Source: Deltaproteobacteria bacterium
Lineage (GTDB): Bacteria; Desulfobacterota; Desulfobaccia; Desulfobaccales; 0-14-0-80-60-11
Assembly: GCA_016874975.1 (NCBI GenBank)
Contig: VGSQ01000009.1
Span: 1-49,107 of the forward strand
Direction: 5' to 3'
Length of the DNA: 49,107 nt
Shown here in pieces: positions 43,795-49,107 of this stretch (the first letter of the stretch is position 1; each line of letters opens with the position of its first letter). Below the pieces are notes generated by a model. That model made no database searches. It was not told where the DNA came from and saw nothing but the letters and a program-made list of their open reading frames with translations. A program made the translations under genes and the position numbers.

Positions 43795-46002
43795 ATGGAC
43801 CGCAATGTCCCCTCACCCTTGGTGGTTTCCGCCAGTCCGGTGGCGTCCAAAACGCCGGGCTTCGATTATGAGGCGGACCTGCAGCAGCAACACAGCCTGC
43901 GCGCCTATTGGACCATTCTCAAGAAGCGGAAGTGGTGCGTCCTGGGCGTGTTGTTCGCCGTGGTGGGTCTGGTGGGGTTCTTCACCTTTCTCCAAACCCC
44001 CATTTACCGGTCCTCCACCACCCTGCAGATCATGCAGGACAACACCTCGTCCATGGTGTCCGAGCGCGACCCCATGAACATGATGGCCTGGTACACCTCG
44101 GACCGTTTTTATGAGACCCAGTTTTCCGTCTTGAAGAGCCGCCCCCTGGCTTACAGTATCATCGAGGCTCTCAACCTCAAGGACCACCCCTACTTCCAGG
44201 GCTTCGGGGGGAAGTCCAAGCAACCGTCGCCCCAGGAGTTGCGCTCCGACATGGCGGACATCTTTCTCGCCAACCTGGAGGTGCGGCCCTATAAACGGTC
44301 TTACCTGGTGGAAATCGCCTTCCGCTCCCCGGACAAGTATCTGGCCCAGCAGGTGCCCAACGCCATTTATAACGAGTACGTCAACTTTTCCATGAAAACC
44401 CGGCACCACTCCTACAAGCTCATCAAGGAGTGGCTGGAGCGGGAGATCCAGGTTCTGGCCAGCAAGGTGGAGGCCTCGGAGCGCAAGCTCTATGAACACG
44501 GCCAGCGCAAGGATTTCCTTTCCCTGGAGGGTGACCAGAACGTCATTGTCAAGAAGTATGTGGAGTTGAGCAAACTGCTCACCACGGCCCAGGCCGAACG
44601 CGCCGCCAAGGAGGCCATGTTTCGCCAGGTCAAGGAAAAGGGGGCGGACGCCCCCCTGGTGGTGAACAACATGCTGGTGCAGCGGCTGCGGGAGGAAACC
44701 ATCGCCCAGGAAGCCAAAGTCTCCAGCATGAGCAAGATTTATGACGTGAACTATCCCCAGCTCCAGGTGGAAAAGGCCAAGCTGGCGGAGTTGCGGGGCC
44801 GTCTGGGGGGAGAGGTGCGGCGCCTGGCCACCAGCATCCAATCGGACTATGAGGCGGCCGTCAGAGCGGAAAATCTGCTCAAAGAAAGCCTGGAAGCCCA
44901 GAAAGAGCAGGTCAAGGACCTGCAACACAACCTGGTGCAACACCACAACCTGCTGCGGGACCTCACCACCAACGAACAGCTCTACAAGGGCTTGTTGGCC
45001 CGGATGAAGGAGGCTTCCATAGCCAGCACCATGGTGTCGGGCAACGTGGCGGTGATCTCCCCGGCGGAGTTGCCCCTGCAGCCTTACAGCCCCAACAAGG
45101 CCCTCAACCTCTCCCTGGCCACCCTCATCGGGCTGCTGGGGGGCATCGGTCTGGCCCTCCTGAGGGAGCATCTGGACGACTCCATCAAGAGCGCGGAGGA
45201 GTTGGAACGCACCTGCCGCATCCCCTCCCTGGGGATGGTGCCCAGCCTGGCCGGCGACATCAAGGGTCTGCCCGAACTCAGGCCGCAGGAGGTGCCCCTG
45301 GCCGTATTCAAGGAACCCCGCTCCATCATCAGCGAGGCCATCTACCACGTCCGCACCTCCATCCTGCTGTCGCTCTCCGGGGGGCCGCCGGCGGTAATCA
45401 TGGTGACCAGCGCCAACCCCAATGAGGGCAAAACCACCATCACCAGCAACCTGGCGGCCTCACTGGCCATGAATGACCGCAAGGTGGTGATTCTGGACTG
45501 CGATCTGCGCAAGCCCTCCCTGCATCCGGTGTTCCAGCAGCCCCTGGCGCCGGGCCTGAGCAGCCTGCTCACCGGCAATGCCGTCAAGGAGGAGGTGATC
45601 CGGACCACCCCGGTTCCCAACCTCTTCTTTATCCCGGCGGGGCCGGTGCCCCCCAATCCGGTGGCGCTCCTCACCTCCCAGGAGTTCATGGATTTCCTCA
45701 AGGAGCTGCGGCAGGAATTCCAAAACATCATCGTGGACACCCCCCCGGTCATCGGCTTTGCCGAAGGGCGGGCCCTGTCCTCCCAGGTGGACGGCGTTAT
45801 CCTGGTGGTCCGGCACAACGCCACCTCCCGGGACTCGGGCCGGTTGGCCATGCAGCTTCTGAGCCAGGTGAACGCCCAGATCCTGGGAGGCATCTTCAAC
45901 ATGGCCGACAGTTCCCGCATGGGCTACGGGGCCTACCTGGGGCATTACAAACACTACGCCCGGAGTCACCAGGAGTCCGGCGAGTCCAGGCAACTCAGGT
46001 AG
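43795..46002 (+). CDS. Wzc-type polysaccharide co-polymerase and tyrosine autokinase
   Basis: 735 residues. Two transmembrane segments (about 47-66 and 440-460) flank a periplasmic Wzz/GNVR domain with a long coiled coil (about 200-400). The C-terminal BY-kinase has Walker A ANPNEGKTTITS (about residue 540-551), Walker A' VVILDCDLRKP and Walker B NIIVDTPPV; a tyrosine-rich tail (YGAYLGHYKHYARS) is the autophosphorylation cluster. It controls chain length and export in Wzx/Wzy-type systems in the inner membrane. Heads an operon with sugar aminotransferase and priming transferase genes. Confidence 0.95.
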   Translation: MDRNVPSPLVVSASPVASKTPGFDYEADLQQQHSLRAYWTILKKRKWCVLGVLFAVVGLVGFFTFLQTPIYRSSTTLQIMQDNTSSMVSERDPMNMMAWYTSDRFYETQFSVLKSRPLAYSIIEALNLKDHPYFQGFGGKSKQPSPQELRSDMADIFLANLEVRPYKRSYLVEIAFRSPDKYLAQQVPNAIYNEYVNFSMKTRHHSYKLIKEWLEREIQVLASKVEASERKLYEHGQRKDFLSLEGDQNVIVKKYVELSKLLTTAQAERAAKEAMFRQVKEKGADAPLVVNNMLVQRLREETIAQEAKVSSMSKIYDVNYPQLQVEKAKLAELRGRLGGEVRRLATSIQSDYEAAVRAENLLKESLEAQKEQVKDLQHNLVQHHNLLRDLTTNEQLYKGLLARMKEASIASTMVSGNVAVISPAELPLQPYSPNKALNLSLATLIGLLGGIGLALLREHLDDSIKSAEELERTCRIPSLGMVPSLAGDIKGLPELRPQEVPLAVFKEPRSIISEAIYHVRTSILLSLSGGPPAVIMVTSANPNEGKTTITSNLAASLAMNDRKVVILDCDLRKPSLHPVFQQPLAPGLSSLLTGNAVKEEVIRTTPVPNLFFIPAGPVPPNPVALLTSQEFMDFLKELRQEFQNIIVDTPPVIGFAEGRALSSQVDGVILVVRHNATSRDSGRLAMQLLSQVNAQILGGIFNMADSSRMGYGAYLGHYKHYARSHQESGESRQLR

Positions 46003-46100
46003 CCGGTCCGCCGGCTACCGGGACGGAGAGGGGAGGAGGACGCCGGGGCTCCCCGGCCCGCCGCCCTCCCGTTCCGCCTCGCCGCCGGCGGCTTGAGTCC

Positions 46101-47324
46101 ATGTCCATGCGCAGCACCTTTTTGCCCTTCGCCCTGCCCGATCTGGATGAGACCGAGCTTCAGGAGGTCCGGGAAGTCCTGGCCTCGGGCTGGCTCACCA
46201 CCGGACCCAAGACCCGCCAACTGGAAGAGGATTTCCGGCGGCTGGTGGGGGCCGGCCACGCGGTGGCGGTGAACTCCTGCACCGCCGCCATGCACCTGGC
46301 CCTGGAGGCGGTGGGGCTGCGCCAGGGGGACATCGTCCTCACCACCCCTTACACCTTTGCGGCCACGGCGGAAGTGGTGCGGTATTTCGACGCCCTGCCC
46401 GTCCTGGTGGACGTGGAGCCCGAAACCCTCAACCTGGACCCGGAGCGCCTGCGCGAGCGGGTGGCCGCCCTGGTGTTGCACGGCAAGGAAAAACGCCTCA
46501 AGGCCGTCATGCCGGTGCACCTGGCCGGCCATGCCTGTCAGATGGAAGCCATCGCCCGGGTGGCCCTGGAGCATAATCTGGCGATCATCGAAGATGCGGC
46601 CCACGCCTTTCCGGCCAGCTTCCGGGGGCGCATGATCGGCCTGCCCCCCCCCCCGTTCGCGGCGTCTCCCGGCCCCCCCCCTTCCCTGGTCTGCTTTTCC
46701 TTTTACGCCACCAAGACCATCACCACCGGCGAAGGAGGCATGATCCTCACGGAGGACGAAGCCCTGGCCGAGCGCTGCCGGCTCATGAGCCTGCACGGCA
46801 TCAGCCGGGACGCCTGGAAGCGCTACACCCAGGAGGGCTCCTTTTATTACGAAATCATCGCCCCGGGCTACAAGTACAATTTGCCGGACCTGGCTGCGGC
46901 CGTGGGCCTGGCCCAATTGCGCAAGGCTCATGCCATGCGGCGGCGGCGGGAGGAGATCGCCCGGCGCTACACCGCCGCCTTTGCCGGCGAACCGGCCCTG
47001 GAGACGCCCCGGGTCAACCCCGAGGTGGAGCACGCCTGGCACCTGTATCTCCTGCGCCTCCGCCTGGAGGCCCTGCGCCTTGACCGGACGCAATTCTTCG
47101 ACGAACTGAAGCGGCGGCAGATCGGCGCCAGCGTCCACTTTATCCCCCTGCATTTACACCCATATTATCGGGGTCTTTTTCACTACCGGGCGGAGGACTT
47201 CCCGGTGGCTTACCGGGAGTACCTGCGGGTGATTTCTTTGCCCCTCTATTCGAAAATGACCGACCAGGACGTGGAGGACGTGATCGCCGCGGTCCTGGAG
47301 ATCGTGGAGGGGCACCGGGCGTGA
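46101..47324 (+). CDS. DegT/DnrJ/EryC1/StrS aminotransferase with poly-C tracts
   Basis: 407 residues. PLP lysine K205 in FYATKTITTGEGG; VNSCTAAMHLALEA and IIEDAAHAFPASF are family blocks. It aminates a nucleotide keto-sugar. Between the DAAHAF block and the lysine is an unusual proline-rich loop (GLPPPPFAASPGPPPSL) encoded by runs of 11 C (46644-46654) and 9 C (46673-46681). As read, the frame is intact. A change of one base in either run would abolish the lysine and everything after it. The stop overlaps the GTG of the next gene. Confidence 0.92.
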   Translation: MSMRSTFLPFALPDLDETELQEVREVLASGWLTTGPKTRQLEEDFRRLVGAGHAVAVNSCTAAMHLALEAVGLRQGDIVLTTPYTFAATAEVVRYFDALPVLVDVEPETLNLDPERLRERVAALVLHGKEKRLKAVMPVHLAGHACQMEAIARVALEHNLAIIEDAAHAFPASFRGRMIGLPPPPFAASPGPPPSLVCFSFYATKTITTGEGGMILTEDEALAERCRLMSLHGISRDAWKRYTQEGSFYYEIIAPGYKYNLPDLAAAVGLAQLRKAHAMRRRREEIARRYTAAFAGEPALETPRVNPEVEHAWHLYLLRLRLEALRLDRTQFFDELKRRQIGASVHFIPLHLHPYYRGLFHYRAEDFPVAYREYLRVISLPLYSKMTDQDVEDVIAAVLEIVEGHRA

Positions 47325-47965
47325 CGGCGGCGCGGCCGGGGGGCGGCGGATGCCGCCGGGACTCCTCCGGGGACGAAGCCCGGCGACGGATCCTGGACGT
47401 GGCCGCCTCCCTTACCGGCATCGCGCTACTGTCCCCCCTGCTGCTGGTCGTGGCCGCCCTGGTGAAATTTCAGGACGGCGGGCCCGCTTTTTACCGGGGC
47501 GTCAGGGTGGGCCGGGGGGGGCGGCTCTTTCGCATCTATAAATTCCGCACCATGGTGCCGAACGCCCATCTGCTGGGGCCGGGCCTCACCACGCGCCGGG
47601 ACCCCCGGGTGACGCCTCTGGGACGGTGGCTGCGGCGCACCAAGCTGGACGAATTGCCGCAGCTCTTCAATGTCTTGCTGGGTGACATGAGCCTGGTGGG
47701 GGCCCGCCCCGAGGACCCGCGCTACGTGGCCGTATACACGGACCGGCAGCGGGAAATTCTGCGCCACCGGCCGGGCATCACCAGTCCCGCCTCCCTGAGC
47801 TTTCGCCGGGAGGAGGAACTGCTGACCGGCCCTGGTTGGGAGCAGCGGTATCTGGAGGAAGTCCTGCCGGCCAAGCTGGAGATGGACCGGGCTTATCTGG
47901 AGCGCCGCACCGTACCGGACGACCTGTGCCTCATCGCCCGCACCCTGCGGGCCTTGTTGGCTTGA
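47321..47965 (+). CDS. Priming sugar-phosphate transferase (PglC/WcaJ-type)
   Basis: 214 residues, the short monotopic type. GTG start overlaps the previous stop. One N-terminal membrane segment (LTGIALLSPLLLVVAALVKF), then YKFRTMVPNA, KLDELPQLFNVLLGDMSLVG with the catalytic Asp-Glu, and RPEDPRYV / RHRPGITSPASL. It transfers a sugar phosphate from a nucleotide sugar to undecaprenyl phosphate, starting each repeat unit. A run of 8 G (47514-47521) occurs near its N terminus. Confidence 0.93.
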   Translation: MTAARPGGGGCRRDSSGDEARRRILDVAASLTGIALLSPLLLVVAALVKFQDGGPAFYRGVRVGRGGRLFRIYKFRTMVPNAHLLGPGLTTRRDPRVTPLGRWLRRTKLDELPQLFNVLLGDMSLVGARPEDPRYVAVYTDRQREILRHRPGITSPASLSFRREEELLTGPGWEQRYLEEVLPAKLEMDRAYLERRTVPDDLCLIARTLRALLA

Positions 47966-47969
47966 CTAA

Positions 47970-48030
47970 AGCTGTGGGGGGAGGGCCGGGGAAGCGCAGC
48001 TCCCCCACCCTCCTCCCCCACATCACATTC
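47970..48030. repeat. G-rich/C-rich hairpin repeat
   Basis: AGCTGTGGGGGGAGGGCCGG with a complementary CCCCCACCCTCCTCCCCCAC arm, directly after the sugar transferase stop. Same family as 23877-23931. The next gene starts 16 bases later. Confidence 0.7.
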
Positions 48031-48045
48031 TTCGGGATAGGAACT

Positions 48046-49107
48046 ATGCAGGCACCCAAACGGTTGGATTTCATCGATCTGAAGGCGCAGCAGAGGCTGA
48101 TCCTGCCGGCGCTGCAGGAGCGGATGGCCCGGGTCCTGGCCCACGGCCAATACATCATGGGACCGGAGGTCATGGAGCTGGAGGAGCGCCTGGCCGCCTA
48201 CGTGGGCGTGAGCCAGGCCGTCACCTGCGCCTCGGGTACGGATGCCCTGCTCATGATTCTCATGGCTTACGGGGTGGGGCCGGGGGACGCGGTCTTCACC
48301 ACGCCCTTCACCTTCATCGCCACCGCCGAAGTCATCGCCCTGCTGGGGGCGACCCCGGTCTTCGTGGATGTGGACCCCGTCACCTTCAACATCGACCCGG
48401 GGAACCTGGCCCAAAAAATCGCCGGCCTGAGCGCCGACCCCCGCACCGCCGGCCTGCGGCCCCAGGGGATCATCACCGTGGACCTGTTCGGCCAGCCCGC
48501 GGACTACGACCGCATCAACGCCCTGGCCCGGGAGCACGGCCTCTTCGTGCTGGAGGACGCGGCCCAGTCCTTCGGGGCGACCTATAAGGGGCGGCGGGCC
48601 GGCGCCCTGGCGGACGCGGCGGCCACCTCCTTCTTCCCGGCCAAGCCCCTGGGCGGCTACGGCGACGGCGGCGCCATCTTCACCGACGACGCGGAGTTGG
48701 CCGGGGTGCTGCGCTCCATCCGCAACCACGGCCAGGGGGCGCACCGCTACGAACACGTGCGCCTGGGCCTCAACGGCCGCCTGGACACCATGCAGGCCGC
48801 GGTGCTGCTGGTCAAGCTGGACCTCTTCGATCAGGAGTTGGCCGCCCGCCAGGAGGTGGCCCGGCGCTATGAACAAGCCCTGGCCGGCGTGGTGGAAGTT
48901 CCCCGGGTGGCGCCGGAGTGCACCTCGGCGTGGGCGCAATATTCCGTCCAGAGCGATGACCGGGCCGGATGGCAGGAGAAGCTGGCCGCCGCGGGGGTGC
49001 CCACGGCCATCTATTACCCGGCGCCGCTGCACCTGCAGCCCGCTTTTGCCTATCTGGGGTATGGCCCCGGCGACTTCCCGGTGAGCGAGCGCCTGGCCGG
49101 ACGCATC
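48046..49107 (+). CDS. DegT-family sugar aminotransferase, WbpE-like (partial, window end)
   Basis: 354 codons are visible, nearly complete for a family of about 360-390. MQAPKRLDFIDLKAQQRLI matches the WbpE/WlbC N terminus. PLP lysine K200 in FFPAKPLGGYGDGG, VTCASGTDALLMIL and VLEDAAQSFGATYKG are conserved. It probably makes a 3-amino-sugar such as a 2,3-diaminoglucuronate precursor; partner oxidoreductase and acetyltransferase genes would lie beyond the window. The ATG at 48046 follows GATAGGAAC. The stop codon is not in view. Confidence 0.92.
   Translation, partial: MQAPKRLDFIDLKAQQRLILPALQERMARVLAHGQYIMGPEVMELEERLAAYVGVSQAVTCASGTDALLMILMAYGVGPGDAVFTTPFTFIATAEVIALLGATPVFVDVDPVTFNIDPGNLAQKIAGLSADPRTAGLRPQGIITVDLFGQPADYDRINALAREHGLFVLEDAAQSFGATYKGRRAGALADAAATSFFPAKPLGGYGDGGAIFTDDAELAGVLRSIRNHGQGAHRYEHVRLGLNGRLDTMQAAVLLVKLDLFDQELAARQEVARRYEQALAGVVEVPRVAPECTSAWAQYSVQSDDRAGWQEKLAAAGVPTAIYYPAPLHLQPAFAYLGYGPGDFPVSERLAGRI

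Noticed and set aside
1-49107. CRISPR array
   Set aside because: Repeats present are palindromic, of several families and irregularly spaced; no regular direct repeats with unique spacers and no cas genes.
1-49107. tRNA or rRNA genes
   Set aside because: I scanned the gaps for cloverleaf arms and the GGTTCRANTCC T-loop pattern and found no credible case; a covariance-model search would be decisive.

Overview
High-GC bacterial chromosome segment with no rRNA or tRNA gene recognised. The most likely source is a Desulfobacterota (former Deltaproteobacteria) lineage near Desulfobacca or Syntrophobacter. This rests on the argH / lipoprotein / lysA-dapF-dapA-dapB-dapL run using the DapL aminotransferase route, the leuS-lptE-holA block, lipoprotein and Wzc-type envelope genes, and gaps filled with palindromic repeats. 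The assignment is inference; no marker gene settles it.

Layout. 0-7.4 kb mixes defence-type genes of low GC with housekeeping genes: a stand-alone HsdR-N-like nuclease, a HigBA-like toxin-antitoxin pair, a Tim44-like membrane protein, tyrS, a 130-bp MITE-like element, and a BsuBI/PstI-type restriction-modification pair. 7.5-10.2 kb holds an M20 amidohydrolase and a long RmlA-type nucleotidyltransferase. 10.4-13.1 kb holds a small ORF and the most unusual gene of the window: a full-length CysM-type cysteine synthase fused to a full-length cysteinyl-tRNA-synthetase-like region in which both the HIGH and KMSKS motifs are gone but most of the zinc/cysteine site is kept. 13.4-27.5 kb carries lipoproteins, argH, the diaminopimelate/lysine genes (lysA, dapF, dapA, dapB, dapL), folK, a TalC-type transaldolase and pgsA, then rpsT. 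28.2-33.4 kb on the minus strand is leuS-lptE-holA, interrupted by an AT-rich membrane-protein gene.

34-49 kb is a surface-polysaccharide region. On the minus strand are two SDR epimerases, a decayed radical-SAM gene, a 1595-residue protein with four glycosyltransferase domains, and a treZ remnant. On the plus strand, behind a consensus sigma-54 promoter and a second promoter flanked by an inverted repeat, lie a Wzc-type tyrosine kinase, a DegT-family aminotransferase with poly-C tracts just before its catalytic lysine, a priming sugar-phosphate transferase and a second, WbpE-like aminotransferase cut by the window end. Together these would build, prime and export an amino-sugar-containing polysaccharide whose expression may be environmentally regulated and phase variable.

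Nearly every intergenic gap holds members of a few short palindromic repeat families (REP/MITE-like). One copy lies inside the signal-peptide region of a lipoprotein gene, and another interspersed insertion is bracketed by a 27-bp direct repeat at the end of the radical-SAM remnant.
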